From CAZKUN01 sp964555935 (lineage in GTDB: Bacteria; Armatimonadota; Zipacnadia; Zipacnadales; VGFC01), in the NCBI GenBank assembly GCA_964555935.1, contig CAZKUN010000031.1:1-52980 (forward strand): a stretch of 52,980 nt of DNA. Direction: 5' to 3'. Positions 45,643 to 52,980 of this stretch are shown one piece after another. A model generated the notes under the pieces. The model ran no database searches, was not told the DNA's origin, and was given only the letters and a program-made list of their open reading frames with translations. Position 1 is the stretch's first letter, and each line of letters opens with the position of its first letter. Both the position numbers and the translations under genes were made by a program.

Positions 45643-47601
45643 TTGAATGGCCCGAATGACGTTGTCAACCAAACCGATCCCCAGGCACCCGCGCGTTGTG
45701 GACGTGCGATCGCTCTCGGATGCTTGCTGATTCCAGGTGGCGTGTTCTTCGGCGCTTACGCTTACCTCATCGTACAGGCCATCCTCTGGGCCCAAACCAG
45801 CCTTCAACTCGGGTCGATCTTCACGCTCTGCGTTGTGATCGCCCTCAGCCGGGGCTTCAGCCTCTTCGCGAAGCGCATCCGTCTCGCCCGCCACGAGCTG
45901 CTGATTATCTACATCATGGTCAGTATCGCCGCGTGTGTGAGCGGCGTAGGCTTCGTCCCGTTCCTCGTCAACACGATGGCGGCGGGTCACTACTACGCGA
46001 CTCCCGAGAATCGCTGGGACGAGTTGATGGGAGACCTGCCGACATGGTTCGGCCCGCAGGACGATGGGGTCATCAGAGCCTACTACGAGGGCACCGGGTC
46101 GCTCTACGATTCAGCCGTCCTGAGCGCGTGGGGTTGGCCGCTGGTCTGGTGGAGCGTGATGATCATTCTCATCGTGCTCGGAAGCGTGTTCCTGGTCAAC
46201 ATCTTCGGCCGCCAGTGGGTGGACCGCGAGCGCCTGACATTCCCGTTGGTCCAACTCCCGCTTGAGATGGCGGAGAAGGGGGCCGGCGGCGCGTTCTGGC
46301 GCAACAGACTCATGTGGACGGGCTTCCTCATCGCCGGCGTGCTCGAGAGCTTCAACTTCATCAACTACCTCTACCCTTCGTTCCCGACGTTTTGGCTCAA
46401 GGCCCGGCGGATCGACGCCATGTTCAGCACCCCTCCATGGACCGCCGCGCGTCCGATCAGCGTCGCGTTCTTCCCGTTCATGATCGGCATTGGCTGGTTG
46501 CTGACGCTTGAATCATCGCTCAGTTGCTGGCTCTTCTACGTGGTGAGCAAACTCGCCGCGGTTGGCTGCATGGCGGCTGGGTTCAGGGGCGGGGGAGGGG
46601 CAGCGGGGCTCGCGCGTCTGCCGCTCATCAACGAGCAAGGCTGCGGCGCAATGCTCGGCTTGGTGTTCGCCGCCGTATATGTTGCGAGGGGGCAGCTTGG
46701 CGAGTCGATTCGCGGCCGGGCTGGGCCGGACGCGACATCCTTCATCCACCCTCGGAGCGCGACGGTCGGCTTTGGCTTGGTGCTCGCTGCGCTCACGGGG
46801 CTTACTTGGGCCGCTGGGATCACGCCAGGCATCGGGCTCATGTATTACGTCCTCTATTTCGCGTTCATCCTCGCCATCTCGCGCATTGTTGCTGAGACAG
46901 GCGCCGGGTGGACGATGGTCCGCGGCATGAATCCTCACGGGCTGATCGTCGGGGCGCTGGGCACGCGGGCCTTCTCGCCACGGGGCCTGGCTGTGTTCTC
47001 GTACCTCGACTGGTGTGACGCCGACTACCGTGACACGCCCCTCGTCCACATGCTCTCCGCGCTGAAAATGCGCGAGGAGGCCAATATCCCAAAGTCCGGT
47101 CTCCTGGGCGCGATATTGGCGTCGCTGGGCGTCGGACTGGTGTCGTCGCTTTGGACGCACTTGCACATCTACTATAGCTTTGGCGCCGCAACGGCGAAGG
47201 TCCGAGGGTGGTACACTGCCGTCGGCCAGCAACCCTATCGGCGGCTTGCCAGTTGGTCGAGTTACTCGTTGCCGACTGATTGGATCGGCCTTACCGGCGT
47301 TGCGGTCGGCGCGGTCGTGGCGCTGGGGCTTGGCGCGGCCCGACAGCGCATCCCCGGCTGGCCCTTCCACCCGATTGGCTATGCTATTGCCAACACGCCA
47401 AGTATGGACTATCTTTGGATGCCGTTCTTTGTCGCGTGGGCGCTGAAGCTGGTTGTCCTGCGCTACGGGAGCATCAACACGTACCGCAAGCTGGTGCCCC
47501 TGTTCCTCGGCGCGATCCTGGGCGATCTCGCTGTCCCGGCCCTCTGGGGGTTGTACGGCACGCTCATTGCGAAGCGAATGTACCTCTTCTTCCCCCACTA
47601 G
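45643..47601 (+). CDS. DUF6785-like large membrane protein (OPT-transporter-like)
   Basis: A 652-aa protein with 12 or more membrane segments, read from a TTG at 45643 with only a weak ribosome site. The pattern HELLIIYIMVSIAACVSGVG near residue 85, RQWVDRERLTFPLVQLPLEM after the fourth segment, and late LDYLWMPFF-like helices (here SMDYLWMPFFVAWALK) match the DUF6785/DUF6784 proteins of Planctomycetes and Armatimonadota, which look related to oligopeptide transporters. Function unproven; probably solute transport. An RbsC-like permease follows 36 bp later. Confidence 0.72.
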   Translation: MNGPNDVVNQTDPQAPARCGRAIALGCLLIPGGVFFGAYAYLIVQAILWAQTSLQLGSIFTLCVVIALSRGFSLFAKRIRLARHELLIIYIMVSIAACVSGVGFVPFLVNTMAAGHYYATPENRWDELMGDLPTWFGPQDDGVIRAYYEGTGSLYDSAVLSAWGWPLVWWSVMIILIVLGSVFLVNIFGRQWVDRERLTFPLVQLPLEMAEKGAGGAFWRNRLMWTGFLIAGVLESFNFINYLYPSFPTFWLKARRIDAMFSTPPWTAARPISVAFFPFMIGIGWLLTLESSLSCWLFYVVSKLAAVGCMAAGFRGGGGAAGLARLPLINEQGCGAMLGLVFAAVYVARGQLGESIRGRAGPDATSFIHPRSATVGFGLVLAALTGLTWAAGITPGIGLMYYVLYFAFILAISRIVAETGAGWTMVRGMNPHGLIVGALGTRAFSPRGLAVFSYLDWCDADYRDTPLVHMLSALKMREEANIPKSGLLGAILASLGVGLVSSLWTHLHIYYSFGAATAKVRGWYTAVGQQPYRRLASWSSYSLPTDWIGLTGVAVGAVVALGLGAARQRIPGWPFHPIGYAIANTPSMDYLWMPFFVAWALKLVVLRYGSINTYRKLVPLFLGAILGDLAVPALWGLYGTLIAKRMYLFFPH

Positions 47602-47637
47602 CGGCCCTCGCAGTGTCGTCTCGTGGAGAACCGACCT

Positions 47638-48609
47638 ATGCGTTTGCGCAACTTCCAGTGCATTTTCGCGCTGGTGGCGGTGGTGATCGGCGCGTCGTTC
47701 GCGTCCGAGCACTTCTTCACGTTGAGCAATCTGTGTGATATCCTGCGCTTCGCCAGCGTCGCGGGCGTGCTGGCGGTGGGGCAGACGCTCGTTATTCTCA
47801 CTGCCGGCATCGATCTGTCCGTCGGCTCGCTGCTCGCGCTCACAAACGTCGTGGCGGCAGGGGCGATGGTCTGGGGCAAGGTCCCCATCCCCGTAGCCTG
47901 CGCCATCTGCATCAGCGTGGGCGCGCTGTCGGGGTTGGTCAACGGGTTGCTCATCACCCACGGCAAGCTGCAGCCTTTCGTCGCCACGCTTGCCATGATG
48001 ATGGTCGCTCGCGGCGCCGCTCAGGCCTACTCGCAGAATCGCCCGATCACGGGCTTGCCTGAGAGCTTCTCGTGGTTCAACGGCTCGGTCGGTGGGGCGG
48101 TGCCCATTCTGCGCGAGTTGCCAATTCCGGGCGTCATCTTCATGCTTGTCGTAGTCGCCGCATGGTTGCTGCTGTCAAAGACCGCGCTCGGTCGCCAGAT
48201 ATTCGCCATCGGCGGCAACCAGGAGGCTGCGCGTCTTTCGGGCATCCGCGTAAACCTGGTGAAGCTCTTCGCGTATGGCTTCTGTGGGGCAACCGCCGCG
48301 ATTGGGGCGCTGCTCCATACGGCCAAGATCAACGTCGGCCATCCCGCCGAGGGGATGGGCTTTGAGCTGGACGCCATCGCCGCCGTGGTTCTGGGTGGCA
48401 CTGACTTGATGGGCGGGCGGGGGAGCGTTCTGTGGACGTTTGCCGGCGCGCTGACGCTGCAAGTCATCACGAACATTCTGCTGCTCAACAACATCCATCC
48501 GGCCGTCGCCAAGATGATCAAGGGCGGCATCATCGTTGCCGCCATACTGCTCGGTCGATTGATAGACGTCATCGAGACTCGCGTGGCTCAGCGCCGCGCT
48601 GTCGCTTGA
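47638..48609 (+). CDS. RbsC-type ABC transporter permease
   Basis: A 323-aa protein from the ATG at 47638 (GGAG 10 nt upstream; a GTG at 47623 is the alternative). About nine membrane segments and the branched RbsC/XylH/AraH permease motifs: VGQTLVILTAGIDLSVGSLLAL (~54-75), FVATLAMMMVARG, IGGNQEAARLSGIRV (the cytoplasmic loop that contacts the ATPase) and VVLGGTDLMGGRGSV. It should import a sugar or nucleoside, but neither the ribose-type ATPase nor a periplasmic binding protein lies next to it in this window. Confidence 0.87.
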   Translation: MRLRNFQCIFALVAVVIGASFASEHFFTLSNLCDILRFASVAGVLAVGQTLVILTAGIDLSVGSLLALTNVVAAGAMVWGKVPIPVACAICISVGALSGLVNGLLITHGKLQPFVATLAMMMVARGAAQAYSQNRPITGLPESFSWFNGSVGGAVPILRELPIPGVIFMLVVVAAWLLLSKTALGRQIFAIGGNQEAARLSGIRVNLVKLFAYGFCGATAAIGALLHTAKINVGHPAEGMGFELDAIAAVVLGGTDLMGGRGSVLWTFAGALTLQVITNILLLNNIHPAVAKMIKGGIIVAAILLGRLIDVIETRVAQRRAVA

Positions 48610-48650
48610 CCATCCGCCGCTAAGACATTGGAGACTCCCATTGGTAGCAC

Positions 48651-48728
48651 ATGGAGGAGGCGGCCGTCGAGGTCGCGCGGGGCCTGACGACCGGGAAGTC
48701 CGGAAACAGATCGGCGATCGGCGCATGA
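48651..48728 (+). CDS. Possible 25-aa ORF coupled to ABC exporter
   Basis: ATG GAG GAG at 48651 opens a 25-codon frame (MEEAAVEVARGLTTGKSG and on) whose TGA overlaps the ABC exporter ATG at 48725 (ATGA). It has no good ribosome site of its own. It may be a small coupling peptide or chance. Confidence 0.2.
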   Translation: MEEAAVEVARGLTTGKSGNRSAIGA

Positions 48729-50530
48729 TCGCCTGGTTCTACAGCGCGCTGAAGCCCTACTGGACATGGGTCCTTCTCGGCACCAGCGCTATGCTGCTGG
48801 GCGTCGGCGCGGAGTTGGCGCCGCCCTGGTTGTTCGCCATCGTCATCGACGACGTGCTGGGCGACGGGCAGATCGAGTTGTTGTCGAAGATCGTCCTTGC
48901 CTTGTTGGGCTGTTGCGCGGCTGTCGCGGTCTTCACGATGATTCGCATGGCCACCATGCACATCCTCGCCCAGCGCATGGTTTACGATTTGCGCCTGCGC
49001 GTCCACTCCCACCTGCAGAAGCTGTCGCTGAGCTACTTCGAATCGAACTCGACCGGCGACATCATGTCGCGGCTCTCCAACGATGTCGGCGCCGTTGAGA
49101 ACATGGTCTCTCACGGCACCGACAGCATCATTGGCGACGCCGTCCGGCTGGTGGCGTTGGTGGTGCTCATGCTCCTGGCCCTGCCGAAACTCGCTTTCTG
49201 GACGCTCATCCCGGTGCCGCTCTTCATCGTCGCGATCATCTGGTTCGGCCGCAAGATTCGGCCGTACTATGAGAAGGTCCGCGATCAGCTCGGGGAGATC
49301 AACGCCCATCTCCAGGAGAACATCACGGGCATCCGCGTCGTGAAGGCCTTCGCGCGGGAGAAACACGAAGAGGGGCTCTTCAAAGAGGCGAGCTTGAAGT
49401 ACTACGAGGCCTACTGCAAGGGCGTTAAGATGTGGACGACGTTCTTCCCGAGCATGGGGTTCCTGACATCGCTCAGCGTCCTGGCCATCGTCTGGTTCGG
49501 CGGCCGGATGGCCCACTATGGCAGCGACGTCACCCCCGGCAAGCTGGTTATGTTCTTGGGTTACATGCAGATGTTCTACGGGCCTGTCCGCAGCCTGATG
49601 GGCGTGCACAACATGTTCAACGCCGCCCTCGCCGCTTTGGCCAGGATCTTCGTGGTGCTCGACACGAAGCCCGATATCACCGATTCGCCCGACGCTACCG
49701 AGATTGGGCGGATCGATGGTCGCGTCGAGTTCGACGAGGTCAGCTTCAAGTACCACACGGGCGAGCAGGTGCTCGAAAAAGTCACGATCACGGCCGAGGC
49801 GGGTGAGACGGTCGCCGTGGTTGGGCGTTCGGGCGCGGGCAAGACCAGCATCATCAATCTGATCCCGCGTTTCTACGACCCGATGTCGGGGGGCATCCGT
49901 GTCGATGGCGTGGATCTGCGCGAGATGACCGTCCACTCGCTGCGCAGCCAGATCGCGATCGTGCTGCAGGACACGTTCCTGTTCGACGATACGGTCCGGG
50001 AGAACATCCGCTACGGGCGTCTGGCCTCTACGGTCGAGGAGGCCGCGAAGGCCGCGAAGGCCGCCTTTGCCCATGAGTTCATCACGGAGGATCTCCCGGA
50101 TGGCTATGACACCGAAATCGGCGAGCGGGGAGTGAAACTGTCCGGCGGGCAGAAGCAGCGGATGGCTATCGCTCGCGCGCTGCTGGCCGACCCTCGCATC
50201 CTCATTCTCGACGAGGCCACCAGTTCCGTCGATACCGAGGCCGAGCGTGTCATTCAGGCGGCGATCAACCGGTTGGTCAAGGGGCGCACGACCTTCGTCA
50301 TCGCCCACCGGCTCTCAACCATCGTCAACGCCGACCAGATCCTGGTGCTTGAGGGCGGCGAGATCATCGAGCGGGGCACGCACGCGGAGTTGATCGCCCT
50401 CGATGGCGAATACAAGGAGATGTACGCTCGTCAGTTCGACATTCCCGAGATCGACGCGCAGAAACCTCGGGGCCCCCACATGCCCTTCCCTGGACCTCCG
50501 CCACGCTTCCCCGAGGGTGGCGGCGAGTAG
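48725..50530 (+). CDS. ABC exporter, fused permease and ATPase
   Basis: A 601-aa half-transporter from the ATG at 48725 (a TTG at 48641 with GGAG upstream would add 28 Gly/Arg-rich residues, so the start is uncertain). Six membrane segments fill ~1-310 (the coupling-helix region has GEINAHLQENITGIRVVKAF). The ATPase domain has Walker A GRSGAGKTS (~369-377), the Q-loop AIVLQDTFLFDD, signature LSGGQKQRMAIARAL, Walker B ILILDEATSSVD and H-loop IAHRLST. It works as a homodimer or pairs with another half to export lipids, drugs or peptides. A tail rich in Pro and Gly (RGPHMPFPGPPPRFPEGG) is unusual. Confidence 0.92.
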   Translation: MIAWFYSALKPYWTWVLLGTSAMLLGVGAELAPPWLFAIVIDDVLGDGQIELLSKIVLALLGCCAAVAVFTMIRMATMHILAQRMVYDLRLRVHSHLQKLSLSYFESNSTGDIMSRLSNDVGAVENMVSHGTDSIIGDAVRLVALVVLMLLALPKLAFWTLIPVPLFIVAIIWFGRKIRPYYEKVRDQLGEINAHLQENITGIRVVKAFAREKHEEGLFKEASLKYYEAYCKGVKMWTTFFPSMGFLTSLSVLAIVWFGGRMAHYGSDVTPGKLVMFLGYMQMFYGPVRSLMGVHNMFNAALAALARIFVVLDTKPDITDSPDATEIGRIDGRVEFDEVSFKYHTGEQVLEKVTITAEAGETVAVVGRSGAGKTSIINLIPRFYDPMSGGIRVDGVDLREMTVHSLRSQIAIVLQDTFLFDDTVRENIRYGRLASTVEEAAKAAKAAFAHEFITEDLPDGYDTEIGERGVKLSGGQKQRMAIARALLADPRILILDEATSSVDTEAERVIQAAINRLVKGRTTFVIAHRLSTIVNADQILVLEGGEIIERGTHAELIALDGEYKEMYARQFDIPEIDAQKPRGPHMPFPGPPPRFPEGGGE

Positions 50531-50552
50531 GGCGCGAGCTTTGCCGAAACAG

Positions 50553-50584
50553 AACGGGGCGCGGCCTCTTGGCCGCGCCCCGTT
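50553..50584. terminator. Bidirectional hairpin terminator between ABC exporter and folD
   Basis: A perfect 14-bp stem (50553-50566 with 50571-50584) with loop TCTT, lying between convergent genes. U-rich flanks are short (GTTTC on one side, CTGTTT on the other), but the stem is very stable and placed to end both transcripts. Confidence 0.7.
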
Positions 50585-50625
50585 TCCGTAGTATCAAGCC
50601 CCCGACCGGGGGTCGCGTGCAGCTA

Positions 50626-51456
50626 TCAGCAAGCCCCCATTTGCAGCTTGGCCGCAACGACCGCGTTCTTCAGCAGGATTGCCGTCGTGACAGTGCCGAC
50701 TCCGCCACGGGCCGGCGTGAGCTGGCCGGCGACCTCGTCGACGCCCTCAGCGGCGTCTGGGTCCGGCGCGCCAACGTCAATTACGACCGCGCCCGGCTTG
50801 ACCCAGTCCGGTTTAATCAGCCCGGGGACGCCTGTCGCCGAGACGAGAATGTCTGCCTTGGTCGTGTGCGACGGCGTGTCCTTCGTGCCGATGTGGCAGA
50901 CGGTCGTGGTGGCGAGTTCTTCGAGCATCAGCAGCGCGACGGGCTTGCCGACGATCTCCGAGTGACCGACCACAACGACCTCCGCGCCCTTCAACTCGAC
51001 GCCCGACGCCTTCGCCAGCGCCATGACGCTCTGAGCCGTGCACGGCGCGAGCGAGGAATCGCCTTGCACCACGCGGCCGAGATTCGCCGGGCTGACGCCG
51101 TCGACATCCTTGATCGGGTCGATCAGCGCCTGAATCGCGCGCGCGTTGATCTGCTTCGGAGTCGGTACGAGCAGGATGATGCCCGTGACGCTCGGGTCGG
51201 CGTTGAGCCCATTGACCACGTCTTCCATCTCGTCTTGCGTGGTGTCGTCCAGCAGCGACTTCAGCTCATACTCGATGCCGACCGATGCGCACCCCTTCTC
51301 CTGCATCCCGGCGTAGAACTCAGAGCCCGGGTCGCTGCCTACCAGCAAGGCGACGAGTTTCGGCTGGATCTTACGCTTGACAACTTCGAGTTCCTCGACC
51401 AACTGTTCTTTGATTGCGTCAGCAATCGGTTTGCCCTTTAGTGGTTCCGCAGTCAC
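50626..51456 (-). CDS. folD: FolD-type methylene-THF dehydrogenase lacking cyclohydrolase residues
   Basis: A 276-aa protein of the FolD fold. The dehydrogenase parts are clear: SEFYAGMQ (Y48), DPIKDVDGVSP (D119 kept), APCTAQS, a Rossmann loop VVVGHSEIVGKPVA in which the usual GRS is GHS, and GGVGTVTTAIL. In E. coli FolD, Lys54 and Gln98 are needed for cyclohydrolase action. Here they align with Q52 (YAGMQEK, where YxxxK is expected) and L96 (LLVPTPK, where QLPLPK is expected), so the cyclohydrolase half-reaction is probably lost. The likely reaction is 5,10-methylene-THF to 5,10-methenyl-THF. The next upstream gene encodes a separate methenyl-THF cyclohydrolase-type protein that could supply the missing step. 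Confidence 0.87.
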   Translation of the reverse strand: MTAEPLKGKPIADAIKEQLVEELEVVKRKIQPKLVALLVGSDPGSEFYAGMQEKGCASVGIEYELKSLLDDTTQDEMEDVVNGLNADPSVTGIILLVPTPKQINARAIQALIDPIKDVDGVSPANLGRVVQGDSSLAPCTAQSVMALAKASGVELKGAEVVVVGHSEIVGKPVALLMLEELATTTVCHIGTKDTPSHTTKADILVSATGVPGLIKPDWVKPGAVVIDVGAPDPDAAEGVDEVAGQLTPARGGVGTVTTAILLKNAVVAAKLQMGAC

Positions 51457-51570
51457 CGTCGGTGCCTCCCAAAAATGGCGGGTGTCGCATCTGTCGACCC
51501 CGCGGAAGTTGTGTTACTGCCCACCTACGTCGGGGCGCAGACCGGCCGCGCCCTCGCATCCGATGTTTGC

Positions 51571-52206
51571 CTACCCGCAGACCGCCTTCACGACCTTCTT
51601 CCAGGTCTCCTCGGCCAGTCTGTGGGACTCGCGTCCCGGCTCTTCTAGGGCCTCGGTCATCTCCTGTTTGAATTCGTCATCCTTGATGAAGCTCAAGTTG
51701 ATCGCCACATTCAGCCACGCGCAGTGGCGGGCGGCTTCGGCCAGGCGCACCGCGCACCCCACGTCGCTGATTAGGTTCGGGTTGCCGATATCGCACATCT
51801 TCGCCGAGAGTTCGATCGTGCGGTCACACGCCTCGGCAATCGCCCGGGGGACGCCGGCCGCCGCTTTGCACGCGGCCTCGATGGCGGCGCTCCTGTCGGC
51901 CTTCTCTTCGTCCGTTGCCTTCGGTAGCTTGTATGCCGCGCTCACCTTCCCGTAGACCGCAACATCCTCATCGACGAGCTGCAGCAGACGCTCGCGCTGC
52001 GCCTCCAACTTGCGTAGGATGTCCACCACGTCGTCTTGCACGTCCGCGAACTTCTCCTTGCCCACCGTGAAGTTGCCGACCATCGCGCCCAGCGCATTGC
52101 CCAGCGCGCCGGCCAACGCGGCTCCGCTTCCGCCGCCGGGAGCGGGCATGTTGGATGCAAGGTCACCGACATACTTGTCTACGGCCGCGGATCTGTAGTC
52201 GCTCAT
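51571..52206 (-). CDS. fchA: Methenyl-THF cyclohydrolase / formiminotransferase-cyclodeaminase-like protein
   Basis: A 211-aa protein from the ATG at 52206 (GGAG 9 nt upstream). The opening motif PAPGGGSGAALAGALGNAL (~23-41) is the hallmark of the cyclodeaminase/cyclohydrolase family, in which the stand-alone FchA opens the methenyl-THF ring to 10-formyl-THF and the FTCD domain removes ammonia from formimino-THF. No formiminotransferase domain is attached and no histidine-degradation gene is near, so FchA-type action is favoured. It sits 114 bp upstream of, and in line with, folD on the minus strand, so the two may share a transcript. Confidence 0.85.
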   Translation of the reverse strand: MSDYRSAAVDKYVGDLASNMPAPGGGSGAALAGALGNALGAMVGNFTVGKEKFADVQDDVVDILRKLEAQRERLLQLVDEDVAVYGKVSAAYKLPKATDEEKADRSAAIEAACKAAAGVPRAIAEACDRTIELSAKMCDIGNPNLISDVGCAVRLAEAARHCAWLNVAINLSFIKDDEFKQEMTEALEEPGRESHRLAEETWKKVVKAVCG

Positions 52207-52320
52207 TGTCACCTCTCCGGTCTCAAACCGCAGTCTGGTGGGCCGGACTGTCAGATTCGCGGCCCTGCGGCGAAGGTCTATTCCCGCACGCTGTCAGGAG
52301 TCCTTCCCGAGGAGTGCTCG

Positions 52321-52980
52321 TCACTGCTGGGGCGCGGCGACCACGCGCGCAAACCGACATCCAGCGGGGTAGGTGAATGGCTGCGCCGATTGTGTCGTCT
52401 CGCCCTCGCCGGCCGCGCCGTAGGTTGTTACCGCAACGCGCTCGCCAAGCTCCGGCAGGCTGAGCTTGACGCCAGGCGTGTCGCACCACACCGTCCATCC
52501 GCCGTCGTGGCGGGCCGCCTCCCAGGTCCCGTTGACCATCTGCACCTCGATGGCATCACGCCCCGCCAGCATCACCGATGTCGGCGTATCGCTTGGCTTG
52601 CCGTGCGTGTGGACTGGCGCGTCGCCGAAGTCGTCAAGCTGAAACTGTGGGTACTGCGGAGGCGCATCTCGCGTCCCCTTCTTCTCACCCTCGTTGGCGG
52701 CCACGGTTACCATCTTGATGAGCGTGGGCCCGTTTTCGGAGATCGGCTTCTCGTCGAGGCTGATCGCAGCAATGACGCCCAGGGCCGATGGCGTCGTGAC
52801 CCTCAGTCCGGACGCCTCCATCGTCCCCGAGAACGCCCCTGCAAATGCCTGCACCCTCGGCGCGTCGATCGTCAGGCGCTCCGCCGCGACGTTCCTGCGG
52901 ATCTCGCCCGTGTCCGACAGGTATTCCCGCCGGTCGACGAACGCGTGGTTGCCGCTGCCGAGCAAGTCCAAAGCCGCTCG
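52321..52980 (-). CDS. C-terminal part of probable carbohydrate-active protein (5' truncated by window edge)
   Basis: The frame is open to the right window edge (before the TTG at 52971 it still reads R-A-A), so only the last ~219 residues are visible. The stretch SDTGEIRRNVAAERLTIDAP, then RVQAFAGAFSG, resembles the beta-sandwich found at the end of many glycoside-hydrolase-like proteins in Armatimonadota and Planctomycetes, in which a 'dtGei...ltidtPr.qa..G' motif recurs. Further beta strands follow. No catalytic part is in view, so the family cannot be named. Its stop is 114 bp before the fchA start. Confidence 0.55.
   Translation of the reverse strand, partial: RAALDLLGSGNHAFVDRREYLSDTGEIRRNVAAERLTIDAPRVQAFAGAFSGTMEASGLRVTTPSALGVIAAISLDEKPISENGPTLIKMVTVAANEGEKKGTRDAPPQYPQFQLDDFGDAPVHTHGKPSDTPTSVMLAGRDAIEVQMVNGTWEAARHDGGWTVWCDTPGVKLSLPELGERVAVTTYGAAGEGETTQSAQPFTYPAGCRFARVVAAPQQ

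Noticed and set aside
46513..47961. Long minus-strand frame across the DUF6785-like and permease genes
   Set aside because: It spans two real genes and their intergenic gap, and its translation is compositionally biased (H/R/D-rich).
48620..50308. Long minus-strand frame opposite the ABC exporter
   Set aside because: A shadow; the plus strand holds Walker A, signature and Walker B motifs.

Overview
The window is a high-GC bacterial chromosome segment with no rRNA, tRNA, CRISPR array, transposase or phage gene. The best clue to its origin is the gene at 9626..10357. Its N-terminus (FTLIELLVVIAIIAILAAIL, then an LFPVFARAREKAR-type stretch, then SCLSNVKQ) and its H-X9-DG C-terminus are the style of pseudopilin seen in large numbers in Armatimonadota and, in related forms, in Planctomycetes. 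Three further features fit a carbohydrate-degrading, metagenome-type bacterium of the Armatimonadota kind: many secreted proteins built from PQQ-type or FG-GAP propellers, a DUF6785-like membrane protein, and several FAD_oxidored and Gfo/Idh/MocA proteins. This placement is an inference from gene style, not a phylogeny.

Layout. 1-8.1 kb: the end of an aldehyde:ferredoxin oxidoreductase; a FecR-like membrane protein; a CHASE2-adenylate cyclase followed by a Ser/Thr kinase fused to a PQQ-type propeller; an FAD oxidoreductase and a PfkB sugar kinase. 8.1-13.2 kb: a carboxypeptidase-regulatory-like protein, then a sigma70-type promoter, a cobalamin riboswitch with an intrinsic terminator, a pseudopilin, and btuF-btuD-btuC. 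13.2-24.2 kb: a secreted phosphoesterase with a propeller, a sugar isomerase/epimerase, a minus-strand operon of GH51 arabinofuranosidase, FG-GAP protein and pectate-lyase-like beta-helix, a DUF457-like membrane protein and an isochorismatase-like hydrolase. 23.1-35.9 kb: a UROD-like protein coupled to a YetA/PcRGLX-like protein, a second FAD oxidoreductase, a five-bladed-propeller protein, an MFS transporter, two membrane proteins, a GH15 glucoamylase-like enzyme and a glycerophosphodiesterase. 35.9-38.6 kb: a consensus promoter, T-box leader and terminator in front of leuA, then an HD-domain protein. 38.6-42.4 kb: three tandem paralogues of an unnamed secreted or anchored family with a GspG-like tail. 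42.4-53 kb: a Gfo/Idh/MocA oxidoreductase, an L-arabinose/L-fucose isomerase-like enzyme, a DUF6785-like protein, an RbsC-like permease, an ABC exporter, folD with a methenyl-THF cyclohydrolase (fchA) gene, and the end of a probable carbohydrate-active protein.

How the genes work together. Plant-type polysaccharide use (arabinan, pectin, alpha-glucan) and sugar handling dominate. Two amino-acid/cofactor circuits carry visible RNA control: B12 uptake by a cobalamin riboswitch, and leucine synthesis by a T-box. The points most worth following up are the pseudopilin inside the B12-uptake operon, the FolD that has lost its cyclohydrolase residues next to a stand-alone cyclohydrolase, the three-paralogue family, and the cytosolic kinase-propeller fusion next to a cyclase.
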